This document shows positions 1 to 9,797 of a stretch of DNA of 64,000 bases, piece by piece. Where the stretch lies: the NCBI GenBank assembly GCA_023055355.1, contig JALJCS010000002.1, forward strand, positions 77,209,001 to 77,273,000, written 5' to 3'. Within the stretch, counting starts at the first letter, position 1. Each line of letters starts with the position of its first letter. Both the position numbers and the translations under genes were made by a program. The notes under the pieces are model-generated. The model was not told where the DNA came from and made no database searches. It saw only the letters and a program-made list of their open reading frames with translations. The stretch comes from Agelaius tricolor (taxonomy: Eukaryota > Chordata > Aves > Passeriformes > Icteridae).

Positions 1-529
1 TAATTTCTCACCACACTCTGTTTGCTGATGACAGTTATTGCTAACTGATCTTCCTGTCCTTATCTCAATTAATGAATTTTCCAATATATCTGCTGTCCCT
101 GTACTGTGGACAAGAGGCTGTGAATAAGCAGCTAGGCAAGGATACTCCTGCAACTAATTTTTAAGTTCATTTTACTTAATTTGATGGTATACTGGGGACT
201 GCTTCACTTCTATGGACATGCAAAATTCTGCATCTGGCTTAAAAATGGAAGAACATGGAGAGGTCAAACTGTCTTCCTGGATGTGATTGCCATAGTATCA
301 TCTTGAGCTGAAATGTCAGTATAAGGTGTTACAGAGTAGTCGGTGGGATTATAATTTGTTTAAGTGTTCTGAAGGAACTGAAAAAAATATTAACTGATTT
401 ATGAATTGTGCTGACTCATATCTTTCTAAAACTGCCTCATGATTGGAAGTGATTTTTTAGAGAGCTTTGTACAAAATCAGAAAAATTGCAGCCAAGTAAG
501 CTGCTCTAGAGCAAAACTACCTTAGGAGA
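1..529. other. Unassigned AT-rich DNA
   Basis: This stretch is AT-rich on both strands, with stops in all frames and no recognisable repeat, RNA or exon. The right edge is set by the first wording that resembles CR1 ORF2. The boundary is soft because that element is heavily decayed and may start further left. Confidence 0.6.
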
Positions 530-1500
530 AAGATTTGTAAACACAGGGATAAATATAATATATGAGAGTTGAATTAGGATTACTTTAGTAACAGAATAAT
601 CTGTTGGAGTTCTTGAAAAATATAAATAATGCAAATCAGGTTGATATACTTTGCATTTCCAAAAGGTATTTAGTAAGATCCTTCTCCAAACACTGTTAAA
701 GAATTTAGTTGTGACAGCAAAATAGTTGAGATTTTCAGATGGATGGGTAAGTTATTAAGCTACAAGAAGCAAAAGAAAGCATTATTACCTAGTTTCTACA
801 ATAGAGGCATCATAAATAAAAGTCTCTGACAAGACTTTTATTCACAATACTCATAAATTATCTGGGAAAATTGTGTGAGAAAGTTTGCTGATGATACTAA
901 CTAATAAAGACAAAGAATGAGTGTTAATAATTAAAAATAAAACCTGCATAATATTAAGGAAATGAAATGCTACATAAATTAAATTAGGTACAAGGGAAAC
1001 ACATATGAAAGAAATAAAACTATCTATAATTATGTTTTCTGAGCCAAGTATTAGTGTTTGAAAAAAGCTCTTAGGAATATGAGAGAGAAATCTGTGTGGA
1101 AATTGAATAGTAGACAAAAAGACCTGACAAATCAAAAATACTGACAAATCATTATGCTGCTGTATAAATCCATTACATACCTTCATCTCAAATTCTATTT
1201 GAAATTCTGCCTCCATTCCTCCACTTGAATGGTACAATTTGTGTAGTAGCAAAGTAATAATATTCTATAATGTCTCTGTGTTTGGATAAAGACCACAAGA
1301 ATGAGCAAAGTTATCAGAGTTGTTTCTTTTCTATAATAAATGACTATGTATAGGAGGACTTTTCAAACAAGATAGCTGAGGGGAAACACAGAAATGGTCT
1401 GAAAAACTGAGTTATATGAAAAAGTCTATAGTGAGCACTTTTTCACTGACCTACTTCCCCCGTAAGTGATTCAAATAAAGATAGCAGGTGGTAGGCTTTA
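530..1500 (+). mobile_element. Ancient, heavily diverged CR1-type LINE fragment (reverse transcriptase region)
   Basis: A plus-strand remnant of a CR1/L3-like LINE ORF2. Broken frames retain, in order, stretches resembling the segment before the RT catalytic core (about 580-660), the region around 700-780, and then K-F-A-D-D-T-N at 881-901. F-A-D-D is the CR1 form of the reverse-transcriptase (F/Y)xDD catalytic motif. About 270 bases further on (1160-1200) come bases resembling the downstream LLYKS block of CR1 RTs. Stops and indels interrupt every frame, so it is a dead fossil. It is much more decayed than the CR1 copies at 2445 and 20905, which suggests an older CR1 subfamily shared more widely among amniotes. 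No 3' tail or target duplication is visible. The order and spacing of the blocks support the call, but the ends are approximate and the subfamily is not determined. Confidence 0.65.
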
Positions 1501-2444
1501 AGCTAGCTACAGTAGATTCTTTACACAGCACATGGGTAAGGTGCTCATCTACTTGTTATAAATTACAATAAACACTAAAAGTTAACATGTACTCAACAAA
1601 TGAATTGATAAAAAGACAATAAACCTCTTTGCAGTAATGCAGTAGAAACCTACCACCATATGCACAAGGAGTCCTCCAGAAAGCACAGGTCAAAATGTAG
1701 GACTGCTGAAAAGCATAATAATGCAAATTTAAAGTAGTGTATTGGAGGAAGTGGCTCAAGATACTAGACTAAATCCCTTATTGTCATTTATGTGTTTATA
1801 TATCGAATTGATAAACAAACAGCATTTGATGTTTGAGTTGACTCAGTGAGGAATAAGCTACCAAGCTTCCCACTGTTTTGGGTAACTGAAAATTCAAATG
1901 GAAATGGGAAGGATCTGCATTTACTGAATTCTGTATTTCATATCAACACATACATAAGTAGACATACTTAATGTCAATATTTAAATGGGATGAGTGGTTG
2001 TAATACTTTTCTTCCTCTTCACTGAAACCAGACACAATGATAATCAACCACTTAGGGGATGATGAGTTTCGGGATAATGATCATGAAAATACGTTTTTGA
2101 AAGTTATTATAACAGTGATGCTCACCACTAGAAATTGAATTTTAAACAGATGAAGGCCTAAATTGAGACAAGTATTTGTGTGTGTCATATTATGACAGTC
2201 TCCTTTTTAAAGATCTTTACATTGTCAAGATTTATATTGCTACTGCGTGTTGCTACTTAGTGTGATTCATGAAAAAACTGACTTGGCACACTGAGGGCAG
2301 CTGAATACCTCTTTATTAAAAACTAATTATTAATCTTTGAAATAATTGAAATTTATCTTTTGTCTCCCTAACACATTAACTTAATCAGTATAATTCTATG
2401 TGCTCATCTCTTCTGTAAAAAATGCATGTGCATGGCTCGGAGTC
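1501..2444. other. Unassigned AT-rich DNA
   Basis: No gene or recognisable element is visible. The sequence is AT-rich with scattered short A and T runs. The left part could still hold an unrecognisable 3' remainder of the old CR1 copy upstream. Confidence 0.55.
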
Positions 2445-3272
2445 ACATTGAGGGTCAGTGAAAAGTGATGTCCCTCAAGGATCTGTACTGGGACCAGTAT
2501 TATTTGACATCTTCATTAATGGCATGGACAGGCACGCTCAGTAAATTTGCAGATGAGCTGAGTGATGCAGTTGACACACCTGAAGGATAGGATGCCATCC
2601 AGAGGGACCTGGACAAGCTCAAGAACTGGGACAATGGGAAACTCTTGAGGTTCAAGAGGACCAAATGCAAGGTGCTGCACCTGGGTTGGGGTTGTGGTAT
2701 CAAGAGCAAGCCATGTCAGAAAAATTTGGGGGTGCTGGTGGCTGAGAGGCTGGACATAACCCAGCAATGTGCTCTTGCATCCCAGAAAGCCAAGTGTGTC
2801 CTTGGCTCCATCCACAACTGCATGGGCAACAGGCAGAAAGAGGGGGATTTCCCTCTGCTCTGCTCTGCTCTGCTCTGCTCTGGTGAGACCCCACCTGCAG
2901 GGCTGCATCAGCTCTGGGGTCCCAGCACAAAAGGCCATTGACCTGTTGGAGAGAGTCCATAGGAGGGCCACCAAGATGGTGACAGGGATGGAGCAGCTGA
3001 GCAAAGGCTGAGAAAATTGGGATTGTCCAGCCTGGAAAGAGAAGATTTTGGGTTGACATGATTGCAGACTTCCAGTACTGAAGAGAGCCTAAGGAAAAAT
3101 AAAGGGAGATTACTTACATGTAGTCACAGAGCAAGGGAGAGTGTAGGTTTAGATTAGATATTATGAATAAATTCTTTAAAGGTGGCGAAGCATTGGAAGT
3201 AGATATCCAGAGAAGCTGTGGATGCCCCATCTCTGGAGATGTTCAAGGTCACTTTGGATGGAACTCTGACAA
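2445..3272 (+). mobile_element. CR1 LINE fragment, truncated at both ends
   Basis: Plus-strand CR1 ORF2 DNA running from the block just before the RT catalytic site (ctcaagga at 2473, FNIFIN-like segment at 2500-2520) through the thumb region to the C-terminal region. The catalytic F-A-D-D site reads F-A-D-E at 2546-2557, and frames are broken throughout. The 3' end stops at about 3272, within the sequence that normally precedes the 3' UTR tail. The diagnostic octamer tail is absent, and the copy instead runs straight into a CA microsatellite. CR1 copies are normally 5'-truncated and keep their 3' end because reverse transcription starts there. Loss of the 3' end therefore implies a later deletion or rearrangement. 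It includes the CTCTG array at 2853-2882. Confidence 0.9.
2853..2882 (+). repeat. (CTCTG)6 pentanucleotide microsatellite inside CR1
   Basis: Six perfect CTCTG units in a row. It sits where CR1 ORF2 normally has a similar pyrimidine-rich stretch (encoding the segment before the conserved LVRPHLEY-type block). It therefore appears to be a slippage expansion seeded by the element's own sequence rather than an independent insertion. Confidence 0.95.
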
Positions 3273-3274
3273 TG

Positions 3275-3294
3275 ATACATACACACACACACAG
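3275..3294 (+). repeat. (CA)n microsatellite at CR1 break point
   Basis: A short ATACATA(CA)n tract that begins within a few bases of the point where CR1 similarity ends, followed by a TATA-rich run to about 3302. Confidence 0.9.
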
Positions 3295-3302
3295 ATATAT
3301 AT

Positions 3303-6300
3303 GCAAGCAGGAAGGTTAGAAAAAAACAATGTACCTGAGGTACAGTCTGCAATGAATTAGTTATTTGTCATAGTTTCTCAAGACAAGGAAAGATACTTTT
3401 CCAAAGGTAAAAGAAAATAATTCGAAATAAGTGATATAGTATGTGACTACTTGTGACTACAGTATGTGATTAAGCAAGACTTTTTGAGATGGCTTTCTCA
3501 AAGGCCATCACTATAAAATAAATTTTAAAGCAAAATTTCATTGATTTTAATAGATTTAATACCCCTTAATAGATTTTATAATGCTGATAAGTTTTTACCA
3601 CCATGTGGTATCTTACTGGCCCTTGTGAGCAAACAAGGTAACACAGGTAAATTTTGCCTTGTAATTTTGCACTAGGGTTTCTGCAGTACTTGCCTCCATA
3701 GTTAACAGCTGCTCTTTAACAATTTTGGATAAAAGAAATAGACAATGAAATTACAAGGTAAAGCCAGGATGTGAGTTTTTAGTCCTAAAAGAATTTACCT
3801 TGTCAATGAAATTGAAAGTCTTTCCCTCACTGAAAACTACCAAGTTTTTTGTGGTGTTTCATATATTTGCCAGTGTTTTGAAAGAGGCCAAGGAAAAGTG
3901 ATTTTGTCAGCAACCTTCATATTACTTATATAGATACAAAATAGAAAACCAGCAAAAATCCAAACAGAATGGGAAAAACTAGCTGACAAAAGAAATAGTA
4001 CTAACATTATTTCCCCTCTGTCACCATTTCCTCTCCCTTCAGTACACTGGAAAGATAAAAAGAAATGGGTTCTTTATCAATAACACTTGGCCATGAATTT
4101 TTGATACATAACAGGAAACATATTGCACTGTATGTGTACAGGACTAAATTGATTCCACAGTTTAGATTTTCCTCTGGGCATTTTTGTGGACAAGAAAGAA
4201 CCTTTTCCCTTTTACTTGGACAATTCTGTATCAGAACTGCATTTCACCTTAAGTGATACAGAATTATGAATTAAAATATGATTCATAAAATTGAGGTAAG
4301 GCAAATATGTCTTCTGAGATTATTTTGTACCAAGCAAAAGCTATCATATTGTGTTTTCAAGTTGATTATGTTAGCATCCCTAATTCTTCAAGAATGTTTT
4401 CTTTTTTCTTCACTGTATATGCAAACTACAAATTTAAAATTGCTCAATGTATTGCAAACATTACTAAAAGACAGCAACAAATAGCATAGCAATCTCTCTG
4501 GCTTGAGAAATGCAAAATACACTGATTATCAGCAAAAGGACTCTCCTATTTTTCAACTTTTCTCTCATCTGCATCTCAGGCATGTGCTACAAACTACATT
4601 AGATGAAAAAGAAATTGTTAACTAGAGGCAGAGTGGACAGCTGTCTTCATTTAGTTTTTTCTTAGTACTACTGTTGCTGGAAGGATTGATATAAGTTCAA
4701 TTTTGTTTTCTATACACAGCTGTGAGCCTAACCCTGGGAATGAAAGCTATGAAAAGCAACAGGGTGAGACTACTTGTGAGACACAGAGGAGACAAAGGTA
4801 GTCCTGGGCTCCAGTTTTCAGAATATTACACTTTTTCCACTGCTGGGAGTGTCCATGAAGGGCCATGCTGCTAAGTTCACGTGGAGCCCCAGTGCCACAG
4901 AGTCATGCCAGAATTATTGCTGATCTGTTCTCTCCAAAGTATCTCCTCTCACCAACAATATTTTCACATTTCTTAAACTACTTTTAGAGCTGGATCTTCT
5001 TATTGAAAATTTCCTTGATAATTCCCTGGTTATTGTTTAACGTGTTTGCTCATCATCATCCTTGCTACTTTGCTCTTTCTGGGGTGAAATGCACTCTCTG
5101 GCAGTGTTGGGAGCCCCCCTCACATATGCTGGTACACCAAAGTTCATGTCTTGTCACCTGACCTTTTGGCAATATGTGCATCCCTGTGACCACCCCAAGA
5201 GCTGATATTTCTTACAACTGATATGAAACCAAATTTGAACCCACTTCTTTCCTCAGCCACTCATAGCATTAAGATTTTGAAAAAAGAACATAAAAAAAGA
5301 AATATATTTGGAAGAAATATTTTATGTGTATTGATATTTAAAACAGTAATATACAGCTAATACCTATGCTTAGGGTCGAATAGAATAACTGAATGCTTTC
5401 TATATATCCTTTTTTTTTTTGATGGCTTGAAAATAATACCATGGAAATATTTTGCATTCCTAGTAAGCCAAGTTTAAACTTCAATTTAAATATTTTATTC
5501 AAACAAAATTATGCAGTCAATGAATCTGGTTTTGTGAAGAACATGCAAAATAATTTTCCTTCATATTCTGCATTAATTTGGGATTTTTTGGAACCTAGAA
5601 GTGTCTGGGTCTCTAAAATTCATCATAAATTTGACAGTGACACATTTAGTCTAACTTCGTCTGTTGGAACCTCCTCTATTAGCAAACATCATCTAAGTCT
5701 TCCTAGAGCGTACACCTTTGAGTTTAAAATGTGTGTTTTCAGTCCCACTGGAACACAGAACAAAGATCTCCTTTCACTTGGATGCTCTTGAAAGATGTTT
5801 TAGTTCTTCCATCAACACTGTGAGTAGCCAGAACATGTAGCCAAAACCTTTTTCCTGTGCCTGTTGGCAGCAGGATAGAGATCCTAACGGATCTATTATC
5901 AGTAAACACAGTCTTTATTTTCAGTTTTTTTCAGGCTGTGGGACATTACTTGCTGAGATGTCAGTTTGTGTATGAATGCACCAGTGTTCTTCCTCTGAAA
6001 AGAATAATTTTGTCATAAAAAGGGATATTTCTCAGTCTGTGTTTCAGAGCTGAATTTATAAACTGAACATTCCATGACAGAAGTAAAGTTGAAAGAATTA
6101 AAATTGTATTTTTATGCAATTTGTCATTTAAGACAACCCTATACATAAAGGATTCTGTAAAATAAAGGTTGAGTCTAATTCCAACATAAATTTCTGTAAA
6201 CTGAAATTCTCACACATCCTCATGACTATTTTGGACACCTTTTCCTATATTCCAGAGGGAGAATTTTGCTCGAGGATATATATGACTTTATTAAAATCCA

Positions 6301-6849
6301 AAGGTGGATTTATGCAGTTCTAAATCTGTTAAAATAACTTGAGGTGTTTCAGGCAGATGTAAACACCCTGCAACTGATTTGGAGAGATATTACAGTAAAG
6401 GTTTTAGGACTGTATATCCTAGTTTGATTTTTTTTTTTTTTAATGCTGGCATTTATACATTCTTAGTTCATTCACTTATTTTCAAATATTAGTTATAGTA
6501 ATATAAAATTTTTTCCCTGCCATATTAGTTCAATGTTGGACAGTTTAATTGAATGAATAGGCATGAATAATGCTAAAGCTAGGTTCCAGACTATTTTAGT
6601 TTAGAAAAACTGTCATACAAATGCTGAACCCTACTTCCAGCAAGGACAAAATGTGCAGCAAAACTTTTGTTTCCTAAGGAGTTGATATTTCAGATACCAC
6701 CAGATGAGAAGTTGCTCAATGAAAAAGTCTTCCACTTCTTTTATGCTTTCTGTACTCAGGAACTAAATATGCCTATAAAAGACTGTGAGTGACTATTGTT
6801 TCAGTTCAGAGGCAATGACAAAATGACATTGAAAGGGAGGTCAGGATCC
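3303..6849. other. Unassigned DNA, no gene seen
   Basis: About 3.5 kb with no recognisable element. Most is AT-rich. 4700-5240 is somewhat more GC-balanced and less repetitive, but no frame stays open long enough to suggest an exon. T runs occur at 5410-5420 and 6428-6442. A 116-codon plus-strand frame at 5441-5791 shows no family features or coding-like composition and is treated as chance. Confidence 0.5.
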
Positions 6850-7476
6850 TGTTTATTTAAAACCAACTGGAAATTAAACTCCAGATAAGCCACTCCCCTT
6901 CCTCTGCCCCTCCAGCAGAAGAGGGACAAAGGCAGGGACTATGGATCGAGATAATAACTTAGAAAAAGCGCACAGCAATGAAATAAAAGCCAAACAGTAA
7001 CAGCAGAAATAGTAATAACAAAAGTATCCTCATCGGATGCTGGACTCGTTTCCTCATTGCAGCTTCCAGCAGTGGCGTTGCTGCTTTGGTCTGCTCTGCC
7101 TGGTTCCACTGGGCTCCCTCTGGCTTGGCTCCTTCAGCTCAGCTCAGTTCCTCCTCAGGAACAGCCTCAGCTCACACTCAGCTGCACTCGAGCTCCCTTC
7201 TGCTGCCTCTCACACTGGTGCTGCTTTCACAGCACCACACCTCAGTGCCTCATCCTGGGCATAGGGGAAGGGGATGGCCACCGGTGGCAGAGGATGAGGT
7301 CTGCAGGGCTGATCCCCACAACCTCCCTGATGGATAAAGTAATGCAGCTCCAGGGGCACTTCCATTTTTTATCCCCCTGGAACCACGACCCCCAGCAAAG
7401 AGGTCAGTCGTATAAAATAGCAACCTAGCAATGCCCACATGGCTCTAAGTTCTAACCCCTCTCTGCAACCAGGACA
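6850..7476 (-). mobile_element. Solo LTR, avian class II (ERVK-like) endogenous retrovirus family
   Basis: Read on the minus strand, the element starts at TGTCCTGGTTGCAGAG (7476 downward) and ends at TTTTAAATAAACA (6850). Both termini resemble the ends of a common avian LTR family, called TguLTR5 in zebra finch. A conserved-looking block, sense TTATTATCTCGATCC, lies near 6950 and corresponds to the 'TTATCTC(A/G)ACCC' stretch downstream of the R region in this family. The same block occurs in the 45507-45952 copy. No internal retroviral sequence or second LTR lies nearby, so it is a solo LTR left by recombination. No matching target duplication is visible (flanks GGATCC and AGTCTC), consistent with age or imprecise boundary calls. 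Short frames at 7037-7438 are internal to the LTR and not genes. Family naming is from memory of the termini. Confidence 0.68.
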
Positions 7477-7814
7477 AGTCTCATGAAGCTATGGAAATTT
7501 TTTTCACAATTATACAACAATTAAATAAAAAATATTTAGGGTGCTGACATTGCATCTGAGGTTTAAGTCTGAACAAACTGTTTTTCTGAATTATATAAAG
7601 AAGTCCAGATGGTTTAAATGCTAATGACATAATAGGGTCTGAGGACTGGGGAGTAGGGACTTACTAGCAATTTATGATGAACTAAAACAACTCATGAATC
7701 ATGTTTTCTCTTCCAGTTTTTGTCTCTCTTAGTAACTGCATTTTTATTTAAAAACTTCTTCTGCAGAGTTAACAAAGCCTCTTTGACAGACACGTGACCT
7801 GAAATTTAAGCTTA

Positions 7815-7850
7815 GTGTATGTATGTATGTGTATATATATATATATATAA
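7815..7850. repeat. (TGTA)n/(TA)n microsatellite
   Basis: Four TGTA-type units running into about nine TA repeats, a compound dinucleotide/tetranucleotide microsatellite. Confidence 0.95.
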
Positions 7851-8214
7851 AACTGGTTTAAGTAAACAACTTTATTATAAATCACATAAGCCAAAAATAT
7901 AGATTAATACAAGTTACTGGAACAATGACTAATTCCTTAAATAACTTTACCTCAGAACGTCCAGTGAAAACATGAGTCAAGCTATTGGTAATGGTAGATA
8001 TTGTTTTGCTGTTCTAAAAAATGTAATCTGAATGCCATCTTATTCATCTTCCTTTATCATACTGATCTGCTATGGCAACCGGCTAAACTAGACCCCCAAA
8101 TTAGCCAGGACCTATAATAAACAGGCCATTATCAAACTGCCATCCATGTTGTGCAAACCCACTTTAGTTAGAAAAGTGTAGAACTAGAATATAATTCCAA
8201 AACTCTGTTTTACT
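7851..8214. other. Unassigned AT-rich DNA
   Basis: Nothing recognisable between the TA microsatellite and the target duplication of the next LTR. Confidence 0.5.
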
Positions 8215-8220
8215 TTTAGC

Positions 8221-8535
8221 TGTAGGGGGATACAGTATGGGTAAATGAAGATGATATAGAATGTAACCTGGTCCCCTAAGGGGCTGGAGCTGAGCCAATT
8301 ATTAAGGATTAGGAGCAGGCCTGATGTTAACAGGCCACACCTGTAGCCAATAAGAAGAGTGTTATAAAAGAGTGGATTGGTTAGTTGAGAAGAACTGGAG
8401 TCAGTTGGCTACTGCAAGGACAAGGATGTGCCTAGAGGAGATGCCTACAAGAAACATCAAGGAGGTACAAAACTCTAGCAATATGGAACCCTTGCAATGT
8501 AATGATAATAGAACTGTTGCACTATAATGACAACA
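8221..8535 (+). mobile_element. Complete solo LTR (315 bp) with perfect 6-bp target-site duplication
   Basis: The element begins TGTAGGGGG and ends ACAACA, giving TGT/ACA terminal inverted bases. TTTAGC directly precedes it (8215-8220) and directly follows it (8536-8541), a perfect 6-bp target duplication. Inside, in promoter order, are a CCAAT box at 8294-8300, a second GCCAAT at 8347-8352 and a TATA box (TTATAAAAG) at 8362-8370. A degenerate polyadenylation-like motif (GATAATAGA) lies near 8504-8512. This gives a U3-R-U5 layout with plus-strand transcription. There is no internal retroviral DNA, so it is a solo LTR produced by LTR-LTR recombination. A 6-bp duplication is typical of class II (ERVK/alpha-like) elements, though some avian ERVs use 5 bp. 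The subfamily is not determined. Confidence 0.85.
8346..8370 (+). promoter_or_regulatory. LTR core promoter: CCAAT box plus TATA box
   Basis: AGCCAATAAG is followed ten bases later by TTATAAAAG, within the 8221-8535 LTR. This is a classic retroviral U3 promoter arrangement. Whether it is active today cannot be told from sequence. Confidence 0.6.
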
Positions 8536-8541
8536 TTTAGC

Positions 8542-9393
8542 TAAAGTGATAACAGTCATAGCAGCATCTCATTTAAAGTTACTTTTTTTCTTATAACTCA
8601 AAATTTTGCCATGATGAGGGCCTAAGAATAACTGCCATCAGCTTTAAACTGCCTTCTGTCATCTTCCTGTAGATTAATGTTTTCGTTTGTTTGTTTGTTA
8701 AACAAACTACAGGAAATACAACAACCAAGTCAATTTGCTTTGAGCCTGAGAAAAACAGGATACTAATTTTATGGGTTCTTAGCTATCTGCTAAAATTAAA
8801 GCTTGTCTCATTCTGGAAGGAGCAGATATGTAATATACATCAGTAATGTTTGCTCTCCTCTCACTGGAGAAAGCCAGGAAAAACAAAGGGAGGTGAATCA
8901 CTGTGGTGGGCATCACCAGACTCCTACACAACACAAAAGGTTTGATTTAGCAGAATTATAGGCAATGTATCTAGGGGCACCTGTTCAGTTCCTGTTTATT
9001 TTCTGTTTCTGAAACATCAATTGCTTCAAAACTCCTGCCTTTTTAAAGTTTACTTTTAGTAGTGGTTGAACATATGGTAGAAGGTCCTGTGAGAATGAGT
9101 ATATTACCATGCATAGATAAGTGACAGCATAAAGACTCGAATTAGAAGGAGATAGAAGTTCTCTTCACATACTTTGCAAATACTGAGGATCCAATCAATT
9201 CCTTGAGCAATATTATGAGCATTCACATCAATAAAATTAATGAATTATATTTTTTTTTTTAAGTAATTGAAGAATGTGAGTTTCTAAAGAGAGCTAGTGA
9301 TAATGATACCTTGCAGAAGACACTACCCCTAGGGCACAAAGGGAACAGGCTGCAACCAGGCAGCACTGAGAAGAATATTTAGCTTGATATCTA
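8542..9393. other. Unassigned AT-rich DNA
   Basis: No gene or element recognised. It contains a GTTT run near 8684-8700 and a T run at 9250-9260. Confidence 0.5.
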
Positions 9394-9797
9394 TCATAGA
9401 ACAGTTTGGATTGAAAGGGACCAATAAGAGCCACCAAACACAATATCTCTTGTAATAAGCAGGGACATCTTCCTCTAGATCAGGTTGCTCAGAGCCCCAT
9501 CCAACCCAGTCTTGAATGTTACCAGAGATGGGGCATCTACTTCCACCCTGGGCAACTTGTTCCAATGTATCACTACACTTATAGTAAATAATTTCTTCCT
9601 TATACCTAATCTGAATCTACTTTTTTGTAGTTTAAACCATTGCTACTTGTAATTTTGCAACTGATCCTACCCAAAGTTTCTGCCTATCTTCCTCAGCAGC
9701 CCCCTTTAAGTATTGTAAGGTCACATTAAGGTCTGCCTGAAGCCTTCTATTCTCCAAGCTGAACAATTCCAACTTCCTCAGCCTTTCCTCTAAACCA
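9394..9797 (-). mobile_element. CR1 LINE 3' end, minus strand
   Basis: Read on the minus strand this is the last part of CR1 ORF2 followed by its short 3' UTR. The 3' end on the plus strand begins ATCATAGAAC (9394), a single degenerate unit of the CR1 octamer tail. The block around 9480-9560 corresponds to the C-terminal ORF2 codons and nearby 3' region (GCATCTACTTCCA, antisense). The 5' truncation lies at about 9797. All frames are broken. It is moderately diverged, with several substitutions per 20 bases relative to the better preserved copy at 25535. Confidence 0.9.

Noticed and set aside
2516..3059. Several overlapping frames on both strands
   Set aside because: All are shadows in a decayed CR1 copy.
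5441..5791. 116-codon plus-strand frame
   Set aside because: Phe/Asn/Ser-rich composition typical of translated AT-rich DNA; no motif or exon boundary.
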